Shown here: positions 13,412-26,600 of the stretch, in pieces
Layout: the number at the start of each line of letters is the position of its first letter
How positions within the stretch are numbered: position 1 is the stretch's first letter
Origin: Musa acuminata AAA Group
Lineage: Eukaryota > Streptophyta > Magnoliopsida > Zingiberales > Musaceae
Assembly (NCBI RefSeq): GCF_036884655.1
Contig: NC_088342.1
Coordinates: forward strand, 14,854,501 to 14,918,500
Direction: 5' to 3'
Length of the DNA stretch: 64,000 bases
The notes under the pieces: generated by a model
Database searches by the model: none
What the model saw: the letters and a program-made list of their open reading frames with translations, nothing else
What the model was told of the DNA's origin: nothing
Position numbers and translations under genes: made by a program

Positions 13412-13427
13412 CTTGCTTTGATACCAA
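13412..13427 (-). other. E2 primer-binding site
   Basis: The minus strand reads TGGTATCAAAGCAAGG next to the 5' LTR edge. It is a common one-base variant of the initiator Met tRNA site. Confidence 0.85.
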
Positions 13428-13428
13428 T

Positions 13429-14583
13429 TGTTAGGATCAAGAGCAACACTAAGAGGGGGGGGTGAATTAGTACAGTAGAACATTCTTCGATTTCGTAAAA
13501 TATTTTGTACGTTCGATGGAAATCAATTTGGAAAGATAGCAACTTGAAACGTAAGAGAGCATAAGTATAGTGAAAGCAAGATGAGGAGGAGAAGCAGTTT
13601 GCTATGAAATGATTTGCAGTTAAAGTAAATTGCTCAAAACGAAATGCAAACCAAAATTTAGAGTGGTTTGGTCAATGTGACCTATATCCACTTTCGGATT
13701 CCTCCTCCGTTGCGGTCACCGGCGTCCACTAAAGGCTTTCCTTCAATAGGTGAAGACCAATCACCTTTTACAGCGGTTTCTCCTTTTCACGATTTTAGGA
13801 GAGAACCTTTACAAGTCTCATACCTCTCTTGAATGATCTCAAAACTTAGAAAGGGAGGAGGAGGACTCTAACACTTGTTTAATACAATTTTAAACCCTAA
13901 TAACTCAAGATTATCTCAATACTTTCGTGCACTTTAATGTAGAAAAGGGTGGGGTTTTTATAGGCCCCAATGGCTTTCAAAAATGGAATCAAAAAGTGTC
14001 TCATCCCGGATTTCCGGGGTACTACCGGTACCACCGCCATTACTAGGCGGTAGCACTGTCTAGTCTGGGTGGTACCACCGTTGGTAGCATTTAATGCCGG
14101 TGGTATCACCGCCCAAACCACTTGGGGTGCTACTTTCCAAGCGGTGCCACTACCGGCTAGGAATTCAGCATCCTGGTTGGGCCTTGAATCCTACCCAAAC
14201 CAGCCTAACACCGAGCCCAGTTGGCCCCTAACATAGTTGATGGGATTACCTCCCAAATCAACTCTAATTATCGTTCTAACTATGATTAGGGCAAGCATGG
14301 TCTGGTACATTGATTTTTCACTCAGCGATCCTCCGATGAACTTTTCGACGAGTCTTTCAGCGATTTCCCGACGAGCTTTCGGCGAGTCTTCCAACGTGCT
14401 TCCGGTGATCTCACAATGAACTCTCAACGAGCTCCCGGTATATCGTCCGAGTCTTTGACTCTGGCCCATCATCTGCTTTATGCCTTATTGCTATCGTAGT
14501 TAATCCTGCACACTTATCTCAATACAAGGATTAGATCAAATAATTTACCAATTGATTTCATCATCAAAATCCGAGATTTAACA
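13429..14583 (-). repeat. E2 5' LTR (1155 bp)
   Basis: The plus strand starts TGTTAGGATC and ends TTTAACA. The final 129 bases (14455-14583) match 7397-7523. It contains a G8 tract near 13455, a TATAAAAA box on the minus strand at 13962-13955, and a cluster of GGTACCACCG-type dyads at 14020-14150 in the U3 part. Confidence 0.9.
13955..13962 (-). promoter_or_regulatory. TATA box of E2 LTR
   Basis: TATAAAAA on the minus strand inside the 5' LTR, flanked by a short GGGGCC/GGCCCC-like dyad. Assigned by sequence and position. Confidence 0.5.
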
Positions 14584-16020
14584 ACATTTGCATCCAAAAA
14601 CTCTAAAATACAAAATGTTGGGTCTTTTATTGTTCCATAATTCATATGGAGTTTTAGATGGCTGAGATCGTATAAGAACCATATTCATGACATAGCATAT
14701 CAAGTTAACGGCTTTGGCCTAAAAGTATTTGGGTAGGTTATGTTCATCAATCAAGGTTCTTGCTATCTCTTGTAAACTCTTATTCTTTTTCTCAACAACT
14801 TCATTTTATTATGGATTTGTTGTAGTAGAGAAATTGTTGTCATACCCATTCAAATCACAAAATTTTGAAAATCATGATTTTAAATTCACCATCATAATCA
14901 ATAGAAGAAATCATAAAACTTTTTTTTCATTTTGAACTTGTTTACAAAATTTAGTAAAATATTTAAAATAATTATTTTTATATAACAAGAAGTATATCGA
15001 AGCATATCTACTATAATCATCAATAATTACAAAAGCGTATTTGCTACCTCTTAGGCTTGTGATATCAATAGGTCCACATGAATTAGGTACTCACTTGGGT
15101 TTTATGTTTAAAGCTATTCTTTATTTGTTTACCTAGTTGGCACGTTCCACAAATTTTATTTTTAATAAATATAATTTTAGGCATTCCTCTTATAAGTTCT
15201 TTAGTTTTAATTTGTAAAATTAATTTTATACTAGCATGTCCTAGTCTTCTATGTCAAATCCATGCATCATCATTCAAAATCGAAATGTAAGTTATTTTTA
15301 AAAAATTTCAATAGTATAAAATTTTCACTTCTGAAAGCAATTATAGATTTATTTTTATTTGATATTTGTATGATGCAAGCATGAGATTTAAATTTAATAT
15401 TATATAGTTAATACTTATTAAGTTATATTTCAAACCATCTACTAAAAGCACATCTTCAATCAAGAGATTCGATTTATTACTAATATTTTTAATGCCAATG
15501 ATTTTTCCTTTATTATTATCTCCAAAGATAATATATCCTCCGTCTTGGAACATCCACTATCAAGATACCATTTTTTTCTCCTAGCTTTTGTTTGGAAATA
15601 TACTTACAAAAAAGAGGAGTTTGCTTTTGATACTCATTTAACATTGAGTCCTTCGTGATTAGATTTATCTTTTTTAACTTTTAACATCAAATTACTTGTA
15701 GTTCCATTAGGAATCTAAACTATTTTTAAGAAAGCATGTGTAAATATAATGATATAATTTAACTTTAGGAAGAATATGTAGTGTGAATCCTATTAGCTTT
15801 TGATGAATGTTATAACTCATAAAGCCAATTCCTTCGTTTATCGATACATAACCTTAATTAGCAAAAAATATATTTAGTAACTTATTTTAAATTTTTCATA
15901 GAAATATTTTTTTCTAGTTTAGAGATCACATCAAATTCATTAATGAGAGAGACATGATTCTTTTTATAACAAAATTATACTTTTTATTTATCCTTTTAAG
16001 TTCATCATATAAATCACAGT
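14584..16020 (-). mobile_element. E3: decayed SIRE-like copia pol fragment interrupted by E2
   Basis: Directly after the E2 LTR, the minus strand encodes the copia integrase end (GVWNNKR-type ELWNNK region), then integrase core fragments. Near 15553-15341 it carries a GAG-preintegrase stretch (FGDNNKGKIIG, EDVLLVDGLK) that parallels E2 at 11700-11560. Stops are abundant and no LTR is visible. Gag-like sequence fades out near 16020, which I take as the approximate edge with host DNA downstream of the RAB5 gene. Confidence 0.75.
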
Positions 16021-16953
16021 AACAATTGAATGGGTATCAAATTGATTGCAAGTAGGTTAGGTTGCCCGTATCAATTTGTTTATCGAGCACTGCTTCTCAC
16101 AAATTGGTCCTGAAAATTTTTATCAAGGCTGGCACTAATTTTTTAAGAACGTTAACTCTAAAAATGACAACTTGCAGATGTATTTACAGGAACGTTAACT
16201 TTCAGCATCATGACAGTTCTGGAAAACATAAAATGTACTAAGAATATCAATTTATCGATTAGCTCCGTTTAGCATCAACGACAATATTCAACAGAACATT
16301 TACCTATAGGTATAGATTAAGTACACAATAGGACATTTACAGGGTGTACCCCAACGAGCCCAATTACGGAGGCTGCAGAAACCCGTGACACTTGTTAGCT
16401 TTAAATCCTTCAGCACACAAACTAATTACCCATGACGCTTCTAATTATTGAACCCTCTCGATGCGCTTTGACAGCACTAGCCTGTCAGATGAGAGTAAAT
16501 TCAGGTGAAACACAAGAAAATAGACAGCGAGTCGAAATACAAGTTGACAACAGACCATACCAACTCAAATGTTTCTCTTTTAATTGCTAGGAGCAAAAAG
16601 GCTAGAGAGAACAGACACAAATGGGTAACTCGAGAAATTGCCAACTCTGACAAAGTAATTCAAAATAATTTCTCTAGCAGATAGTTTTACCGTGGCAGCA
16701 GCATAGGTCTAAAAACATGGAGAATCAGAGTAAACGTGATTGATATATATTTGCAAACCATTTCTGTAAAAGAATTTATGACTGTCCCCATTACCTTCTT
16801 GACCATATAAATAGATTCCATATATTTGAGATACACAGCGAGAAACCTTTTCCAAGTAGTTTCTTGCTTATCATAATGCCTATTATAGCCACTGCTTTTA
16901 ATAACACTCAAAGACAAATACACAAGAGGATGATCGTATAAGCTTGACTTTAC
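16021..16953 (-). other. RAB5 3' UTR and downstream flank
   Basis: About 0.9 kb of single-copy-looking sequence without coding features or repeats seen elsewhere in the window. The 3' UTR of the RAB5 gene must start at 16953. I could not place its end. Confidence 0.6.
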
Positions 16954-17648
16954 CTAAGAGCAGCATGATGAAGCTTGTGATCTTTCAGCTGGTCTATTTG
17001 CAAGATCAATTCCTGCTGGCTGTTGGGCTGGTTGAGCACGAGGTAATCTTCTAGCTGCTTACACAAGAAATTAAATGAAGGCACGACGCATTTTAAAAAT
17101 TTAAAAGAATGAGCAAAGATCCATAGATCAGAAAGTTCTGGAAGTAAGAAAACATATTATCAGTGATAAGTGTGCTAAATCGAAACTTATAACATTTGAC
17201 CAAAAATTTCAACAAATACCACATAAGAATCTAGAATATAACCATTAAACAGTTGCTGCATGTAGTTGCTACAAGGAAAAAAAGGGCAAAGTGATTAGGC
17301 TTTCAACAGAAACATTATTTACAGAATACCCTTTGTGAATGAGAAATGGATTATAAGATCCACAAACCGAGCCATAATGTTTCATTAATAATTACTTGTT
17401 GACCTGGGATTTCTAAGATGATACATTGTCAGCATATGAAAGAAGAGCAGCAATATCATTGAGGTAGTCAACAAATCAGGATTAGATGACCACTTCAATT
17501 GCAGTAAATAGATCAGAAAATCTAGATAGCAAAACACAAAGTCGAAGTACGTACCTATTTCATAAAATATGTCATTCACATTGATGGCTGTTTTAGCGGA
17601 AGTTTCCAGAAAGAAAAGACCATTCTCCTCAGCATATGTACATGCTTC
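16954..17648 (-). CDS. RABF2B: RAB5 exons 6-7 (residues 137-200 and stop)
   Basis: Exon 6 (17648-17555) begins with [10 protein letters not shown], carries ETSAK and FYEI, and ends one base into an Ala codon. A 500-bp intron (17055-17554) follows. Exon 7 (17054-16954) completes that codon and encodes [11 protein letters not shown], then the hypervariable tail ending SSCCS. The frame and the family alignment continue directly from exon 5, 25 kb upstream, which is the main evidence that the two blocks form one gene. The 3' UTR must lie below 16954, but no poly(A) signal could be assigned with confidence. Confidence 0.93.
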
Positions 17649-20600
17649 CTGTAAGGTTAACGTTAGGAAACTGCACCAGATAATTCTCTACTCTTTAAAA
17701 TAAAGGTACATGAGATGGAATACAACATGTGAAATGCATTCCACAGGTTATTCAATAAATCAAATGCAGGAAAGTTCTTCCAGAATCATTATTTTATTTA
17801 CTTAAACTATGCAACAGTAATTACAAGATGTTACCAACAATGATTCCACAAACATAAAAATAACATGTCAGATTTATTTCCAAAGCTGCTACCTAATGCA
17901 AAATGATATTATATGGGTGGTCATCATATTCCAACTAATTAATAATGCAACCACATTATCCCATAGCATAAGAATAGTCAATAACAATAGTCATCCCACA
18001 TATTATTATACCTATAAAATGCAATGAAGTTCAATTTGTCCCATGCATGTAATCATCAACCTTTAGCTCCTGTTTGGTACAGGAATTAGAAATCTTACTT
18101 TAACTCCAAATGTTCCAAGTGGGAATCTACGTTCAAACAAAATCCTTATTTTATGCTGACTACATTTTTGATCCAGATTGGGATTTCCAAATTTCAACCT
18201 ATTTTTGTGTTTGGTTGGAGGTTCCGATGCATATATTTTGTTAGCATAGGTGGAAAAGCTTTTCCAACAAAATCAGATCGTCTTTCTTATCTTTCTGGAT
18301 CTCAAACTTGCCCAATTCTAGTACTAAATAACCGTAGTGCTTGTGGGACTCATGTATTAGCTTAGGTTGCAACAGATACAATCCTTACTGGAAGCAGTAA
18401 CAAATAGGGCTCCCATGGTTGAGGTAGGTGGCTGGAGGGGTGATTGTGGTCATGAGGAATGGTGGTGGGGCTGTAAACAAAGGGCTAATGAGAGTAATTA
18501 CTCTCAAGTAGCAATTATTACCTGACAATTTGGCAAGCAAACAGTTAATTGGAGGGGTGATTGTGGTCATGAGAAATGATGGAGGGACTACAGTGGACAA
18601 TGGGCTGATGAGAGTAACTACTCTCAAGTAGCAACTATTACATTACAATTTGGCAAGCAAACAGTTCACTTGCATGTAGAAATGCATGCTTGAGGAATTA
18701 AATTGCAACTCCAGAAGTTTCAAGTGGGAATCTATTTTCAAACAAAATTCTCATTTAATGCTTAACAACATTTTAATGCAGGTTGTGATCAGGGACAGTC
18801 GGACAGTCGGACAGTTCAAGCCAAGCTCCACTTCGGCCCAATTGGAGTTTCAGTCGGACTCCAATTCGATCCTGATCAAACCAAACAAAGACCAAGGCCA
18901 ATCTCAAATTAAAAGACCATATTCAAGTTAGCTCAAGCCTCACTAAAATTCGGCTCAAAAAGGGACTCTCCAAGTCCTAACTGTATTAGGACTCTCCAAA
19001 TCCTAACCTAATTAGGATGATAGGACCCTAGCAGGGTTGGGTCTTACTCAACCAAGAAGCAGCTAATAAAACCCTGTGAGATTGTAATAAACCCCACCTA
19101 GCCGCCTCTATCCTATAAAGAAGAGTGGCTAGAATTTATATTTGGGCCTTTGGGCTTCCTAGTCGCCGCACCCTTTTATTGGGCTGGTTGGTTAGGGTTG
19201 AGGGCAAAAGGGGTAACTCACTTAGGAAGCAGCCCCTATGGCTAGAGTTTAGAGCCCTATATAAGCATGTAACCTCCATCTCTTTGAAAATAAGATCTAT
19301 CTACAATTGCAGCCATTTGGCCGACTTCTAGAAGGGTGGAGCCCCTATAACGTTACGAGTGATCTCCCTCAAAGATCAATCTACATAGAATTCCTCTGGG
19401 GTTCTATCATCTGGTATCAAAGCAGAAATCTTGCTGCTTTTGCTGCCGTCCCTGCCGCCCACCACCAGCCAAGCAATTCCCACAATTGCTCTTGACGTCA
19501 TCATCTCCACCGTCATCTTCTGCTGTAGATCAAATCAATCTACTACCGTTACCTCCAATTGCATCATAGATCTAGTATTCTCCTATCACCAATACCGTTT
19601 GCTGCTGTAATTTTTCATTCAAAATATCAAGAAGAAGTCTTCTTATCTATCCCGTGCTACGAATTCCTTTCGTCATAAAAGTTATCATCTTTGCGAACAA
19701 AGAATTGCTGCAGAAAAATTTCAGCCACATATTGTTGCATTTAACCATTCTATTTGCAATCATTTTTTAATGAAATTTCTTATACGCTTCATATATCATC
19801 TTAGCTTTCATCGAAGATTGATCTATCGAGGAATTCATCTCTAAAAACGTTTTAGTGTTGCTACAAATTTTCGTCGCAAATCGCTGGAATTTTTCGACGA
19901 GAATTCTGCTATCGCAACTTGCACCAATTTCCTTGCTATTATACTGCTGAAATTTTCTTGATTAAATTTGTCATTATTACTGTTATCTAAACCGAGATTT
20001 TGCTATGAAATTTCCTCCTCAAATCTCTCGGTTTTTGCTGTAAATTTTGTCGAGAAACCATTGTTTCTTAAACGACAATTCTGCTCTTACAAGACAACAC
20101 CTATCTGCAGCAACTTCCACCAATTTCTATCCACTACCTTCATCCACTACCATCATAGCTCTAAAACTCCACCAAACCACACCCTCAAACCGTACCCGAA
20201 ACAGCCACAAAACAAGCCTAAACTACAGCCTACATCCACAATCCACCAACCCTTTCGACCACCACTTCTCTCAAACAATACATACCTTTAACCCGACAAC
20301 AAAAGAGATATCTTAACATTACAGATTTGGAGGCATATACTATGGCATCAGAGGAGGCAATCAATGCTAAATTCGAAGCTTTCGAGACGCGAATGGAGGA
20401 TAAGATTCGAACTCTCTTTACCGAACTCAGTTTGGGCCGACCACCAAGCCCGAAGAAATCACATGAAGGAGAGAGCTCTGACCAATCACCCCGAAGAGAT
20501 GACTTCCAAGAGAGGGGAGGCTCTATGACCGATCCCTACTATCCACGCATGAGGGTGGACTTCCCTAGATGAGAAGAAGGAGACCCGATTGGTTGGATCT

Positions 20601-23600
20601 CGGGCGTGGAGAGATATTTTCGGTACCACAAAACCGCGGACGCATTTATGGTGGAAATTACAACTATACATCTTGAAGGGGATGCCATACAGTGGTTTGA
20701 TTGGTTTGAACACACTAATGGAGTCCTCTCATGACGACAATTCAAAGAAGGACTGCTGATCTGTTTCGGACCAACCAATTACGAGAATATTGACGGACAA
20801 CTAGCAAAGATCCGACAAACCTCCACCATTCAGGAGTACCAAATCAGGTTTGAAAGGTTATCTAATCAAACTCGTGATTGGTCTGAAAAACAACTATTGG
20901 GGACCTTTATTGAGGGCTTCAAGTCGGAGATCCGGGAGAAGTTAAAGCGCGACAACCGTACACGCTTATGGCAGCCATCTCTTTTGCACGACTTCAAGAG
21001 GAGTGATTAAACCATGAAGCCCGGAGGACTAGGGTCGCTCCTCGACCAATAATACCAAAGCCCTCAATCCCCCCTACTGTCAGTCGAGACCCTGCACCAA
21101 AAAGGTTGACAAAAGAAGAACTTCGAGAGCGATCTGCGAAGGGGTTATGTTGGCATTGCGACGAGCCGTGGAGCCGCGAGCATCGCTATAAAAAAGGGAG
21201 GCTTCTTGTGATTGAACTAGTAGAAGAAGAGGTCATTGTACATCCAAAAGAGAGCCTTGAACATGAAGAAGAAGAGGTGGAAGAAGAGCCACAGCCGACC
21301 AACTTTATGGTGCACGCGCTAGCCGGCTACTCAAACCTGCAAACGATGAAAGTTTGAGGCCTTCTCAAACAACAACCGATCACTATTCTCATCGACACGG
21401 GTAGCACTAATAACTTCCTAAACAATAAGGTTGCTGCTCGGATGGCGCTCCACATCGAAGGTTGCAGCAAGTTCCACGTAAAGGTCGTCGACGACAGAAT
21501 CCTAAAGTGCGACCAAAAATGCCCGCAGGTGAAACTATTACTGCAAGACCAAGAAATTATCACCAACTTCTTCCTCCTACTAATCGATTACTATGAGGCC
21601 ATGCTTGGCATAGATTGGCTGACAACGCTAGATAATGTCTCTTGAAACTTTTCCAAATTAATCATGAAATTCTACTGCAAAGGCAAACAGATGATCCTAC
21701 GCGGGAAGCGCGAAAGCAACGTAACCACCGTTTCGACCCAACTAATGGAGAAAGTTTTACACAAGGTAAATGGTGGCTTTTTAATGCATCTCCAGCAGCA
21801 ACCAAAGGAGAAAAAAATAGAAATTGAAGATCAAAATCTTGCTTAATTGCTTGCTGAATTTGCCGACATTTTTGTTGAGCCGTGCGATCTTCCTCCTACT
21901 CGGCAGTATGACCATCGGATTCCAATCCTTCCAGGCAAGCCACCAGCGAACACTCGGCTGTACCGTTATCCTCACCTCTAGAAGGATGAAATTGAAATGA
22001 TTGTAAAGGAGATGCTTGAAACAGGGGTGATTCGGCCAAATTGCAGCCCTATTCCTCACCAGTGCTAATTGTACGTAAGAAGGATGGAACTTGACGGATG
22101 TGCATCGACTACCGAGCTTTAAATGACATCACCATCAAGGACAAGTACCCAATACCAGTGGTGGATGAACTTCTTGAGTAGTTAAAAGGAGCTCGAGTCT
22201 TCACGAAGTTGGACCTTCGATCCGGTTACCACCAAATTCGAGTATGTGAAGACGACATTCCAAAAACTGCATTCCGCACGCATAACGGCCATTACGAATT
22301 CTTGGTAATGCCTTTTGGACTCACTAATGCTCCTTCAACCTTCCAAAGTCTCATGAGCGATATTTTTCGGAGCTTTCTTCACAAATTTATGCTGGTATTT
22401 TTCGATGATATTCTCATTTACAGCCCTTCTCTTGAGACTCACTTTCAGTATTTACGGGTTGTTTTGACGATCCTTTGGGAGAATACACTTTTTGTTAAGC
22501 AGCCAAAGTGCAGCTTTCTCCAGCAAAAAGTAGAGTACCTTGGGCACATAATATCATAAGGAGTGGCGGTAGACCCAACAAAAATTGAAGCAATGCAAGG
22601 CTGGCCGAAACCTACAAACGTGAAATTATTATGCGGGTTCCTTGGACTAACGGGCTACTACCGAAAATTTGTGAAGGACTATGGGAAGGTCAGTGCACCC
22701 CTCACTTCTCTACTGAAAAAAGACGTCTTCCAACGGTCGGACAAAGCCTCTACTGACTTTGATAAATATAAGGCAGCCATGACGACGACGTCGGTACTAG
22801 CGCTACCAGATTTCAACCGACCCTTCATCATTGAGGCTGACGCATCTAGAGTCGGAATTGGAGTCGTTCTCTTGCAAGATGGTCAACCACTCTGTCACGA
22901 CCTTAGCTAGAATTGCCTAAGGCGTGAGGCACCCTTGCGGCAAAGACGAAAACTTAGCTTGCGTTGCCTAAATCGCGAGGCACCCTTGCGGCAAAGACGC
23001 GAACTTAGCTTGCGTTGCCTAAGTCGTGCTTCGCTCTTGCGATTTGCATCCGCAAAGATCAACCCACTTGCAACCTCTCATAGGTCCCAAAGGACCTTTA
23101 AAAAGAGAAAGTTGATTAGTTCGAAGAACGAGCAACGGACAAGTTCCGATGTCTCGCGAAAAGGGGAAGCTTTATAAGCAATTCAACGAGCACCTTGCGT
23201 GCACAAGAAAAAAGAGGGAGAGGGGGAAAACAAGGACTTTAGAAGGTTGAACGAATAGCTGCAAGTCCACAAACAGCTACTCACCAGGTGCCGGGCGCGA
23301 CAATAAGTTCCCGTCAAGGTAACGTGCGAACTTGTAAAAGATTGTTCAACGCTCGACACTATATCGAAGCCTCATCCAGCCTTGTGCCACCCAGGTGGTT
23401 CCAAGGGGCTGAGATGGCTAACGTTTTGTGAGCGGAAGCGGACTACAGAAAACAACCCGTGGCACACGAAAACGGAGTTGTTTTGGGCTGTTCTGGGGCT
23501 GTTTTGCTCGGTTCGGTGAGCGATCGCTTTGTAGCGCTGCAACTTGTTCGAACTTACTTTTTTACAAGCAAAATGACTCAAAACCAAGACAAAACATGCT

Positions 23601-26600
23601 GCCAAGCAGTTGTACATGTAGATGAGAGCGACGAACGGTTCGTTGAACGAAGTTGTTGCGAGTGCGCGACGACCATTCGTGACATTCTCCCCCACTTAAA
23701 CTGTTGACGCCCTCGTCGACGCTTGTTGGTAGTTGTTGATAATTGTTTCTTCATATCGCAGGGCGTCTTCGAGCTCCCAACTGGCTTCAGTTCGGGGAAG
23801 CTTTCGTCACTTCACCAAGTACTCGATCTGCTCAGCTCCATTGGGTAGCTTTATCTTGCGATCCACTAAAATGGTTTCAACTCACTTCTCGTAGGAGACT
23901 CTGGTGGGGGGTAACCGAGTTGGAACACTTCGGGAATAATCTTGCGGATCCGAGTGGTAGGCTTTTAGGTTGCTAGCGTGAAGAACGTTGTGAATTTTGA
24001 ACCACGCCGGCAGCTGCAACTTGTAGGAGACGTTGCCTACCCTGCTGATAATTGGGAAGGGCCCTTCATACTTGCGCACCAATCCTTTGTAGACTTTGTT
24101 CCTTACGAATTGGAGTGATGCTGGTTGGAGCTTTACCAACACCAAATTGCCGACCTTGAACTCTTGCGGTCACCTTCCCAAGTTTGCCCACTTCTTCATC
24201 CTTTTTGTCGCTTTCTCCAAGTAAGCCTGCACGATATCTGCATTTCGGTGCCACTCCTTTACAAAGTGGTAGGCTGACGGACTACTCCCAATATACCTGA
24301 TTGCCATGGTGTGAGGAGTTGACGGTTGTTATCCTGTAATGATCTCGAAGGGGCTCTTGTTGGACGCAGAGCTCCGCTGCAAGTTGTAGGAGAATTGGGC
24401 AATGTCCAACAACTTCACCCACTCTTGTTGGTTGGCACTCACGTAGTGCTGAAGATATTGCTCCAGGAGCGATTTTATCCTCTCGGTTTGGCCATCCGTC
24501 TAGGGGTGGAGGCTTGTGGATAAGTATAACTTGGATCCCAACAATTTGAATAGCTCGGTCCAGAATCGTCCCAGGAATCGAGCATCTCAATCACTGATGA
24601 TATTGTGCGGAACTCCCCAATACTTCACCACATCCTTCATCATCAGCTTGGCCGTCCTCTACTGAACAGTGTAGGGGAGCAGCAATGAAAGTTGCATACT
24701 TTGAAAATCGATTTACTACCATGAGTATCGATCCGAGTCTCCCTACTAGTGGCAAGCTTGATATGAAGTCCAAGGAAATGCTCTCCCACGGCCTTTCTAG
24801 TACGAGCAACGGCTCCAAAAATCCCACCGGCTTCCGCTGCTCCACTTTGTCTTGTTGGCAAGTGAGGCACGTTCGAACATATTCCTCCACATCAGTCCTC
24901 ATCTTCGGCCAGTAGAAGGCCCTCTCCATGAGAGCTAACGTTCGGTGAATACTTGGGTGTCCAGCACAAAAGGAATCGTGACACTCTCTTAAGAGTTCAC
25001 GTCTCAAATTGTCCACTCGAGGAACATAAACCCTATTCCCTTTTGTGTACATGAGTCCCTCCTGGACCCAAAATCATCGTGCTTTGCCTTCTTTGAAGAG
25101 TTGCATCAGGATAACTGACTGGGGGTCACTATACAGTCCATCCCTAATCCTGGAAAGGAAGTTGGAGTGCAACTGACTTGCTTGGCCTCTGCCCTCCAAT
25201 TGTACGGCATTCACGCGCTCCACTTTCCGACTCAATGCATTGGCCACAATATTTGCCTTTCTAGGCTTGTACTACATTGTCATATCAAATTCAGCCACGA
25301 AGTCCTGCCATCGTGCTTGCTTTGGGGAAAGTTTCTTCTGCGTTTGGAAATAGCTCAGAGCGATGTTGTCTATCCTCAGCACAAATCGCGATCCAAGAAG
25401 GTAGTGTCGCCAAACTCGTAGACAATGGATCACCGCTGTCATCTCCTTCTCGTGCATTGGATACCACCGCTCGGTCTCGTTGAGCTTGCGGCTCTCGTAG
25501 GCCACCAGATGACCCTCCTGCATGAGTACTCCCTCAATAACGAAGTCTGAAGCATCTGTATGGACTTCAAAAGGCTCTCCATAGTCCGGCAATTTGAGCA
25601 CCGGTTCTTCCAGAACAGTAGTCTTCAGATCTTGGAATGCTATTTCACATTTGTCAGACTACTTCCAAGGCTGCTCCTTCTTTAGCAACTCCGTCAGTGG
25701 AGTTGCACGCTTCGAATACCCCGCTATGAAGCGTCGATAGTAGTTGACGAAACCAAAGAAGGATCTCAACTCTGGCACCTTCTTTGGAGTTCGCCATTCC
25801 GCAACCGCTTGCACTTTTGATTTGTCCATCCGAATGGAACCATCACCGATTCGATGCCCTAAGAATAAGATCTTCGTTTGGGCAAAGTAGCATTTCTCCC
25901 TTTTCACGAACAAAGTGTTCTCCCTGAGAACCTTGAAAATTGTCCGAAGGTACTTGACATACTCCTTGAGCATTTGACTGTAGACGACGATATCGTCCAA
26001 GTAGACGACCACAAACTTATCCAAGTACTCCTTGAATAGCTTATTCATGAGAGTGCAGAACGTGGCCGGAGCGTTGGTTAAGCCGAAAGGCACCACCAAG
26101 ACCTTAAACACTCTATACTTGGTCACACAGGTAGTCTTCGCTTCATCGCCTTCAGCAATGCGCACCTGCCAATACCCCGACCTAAGGTCGAGTTTTAAGA
26201 AATACTTGGCTTTGCTCAACTGGTCGAACAACTCCACGATGAGCGGGATAAGATACTTGTTTTTCACTGTCACTTTATTGAGGGCTCGATAATCGACGCA
26301 TAGTCGGAGGCTCCCATCTTGTTTCTTCTGGAAGAGAATTGGAGCTCCGAATGGTGCTTTAGAGCTGCGGATGAGACCACCGCTTAGCAGTTCACCTAAA
26401 TGCTTCCTGAGTTCTGCCAACTCTAGCGAGGCATGCGGTAGGGTGGTCTCGCTGAAGGCTTCACTCATGGCTCCAGCTCGATGTTGTGATCCACGCCTTT
26501 GCGTGGTGGAAGAGTCTTCTCGGGTAGCATAACGTCATTGAACTCTTTCAGGACGTTCGCCACCGCAGCAGGTTCTTGAATAGCCTTCTCGTCGAGTGGC

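Larger units (their letters stand above)
7397..14583 (-). mobile_element. E2: Ty1/copia element, SIRE/Maximus-like, host of E1
   Basis: Leftward element with 5' LTR 13429-14583, internal region 7524-13428, and the inner 127 bases of its 3' LTR at 7397-7523. The rest of that LTR was split by E1 and lies outside the window. The primer site TGGTATCAAAGC adjoins the 5' LTR, and a polypurine tract (AAAAAGGGGGAGAT on the minus strand) adjoins the 3' LTR at 7524. The gag follows the SIRE pattern with an ILRSL segment followed by PLEELIGSLMTYEMT. The element itself interrupts E3, whose integrase sequence resumes at 14584. Confidence 0.9.

Noticed and set aside
22209..26468. Reverse transcriptase frames that might belong to an endogenous pararetrovirus of a banana-like host
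   Set aside because: Both RT regions sit between LTR pairs with target duplications and are followed by integrase and chromodomain sequence. Those are Ty3/gypsy features absent from pararetroviruses.
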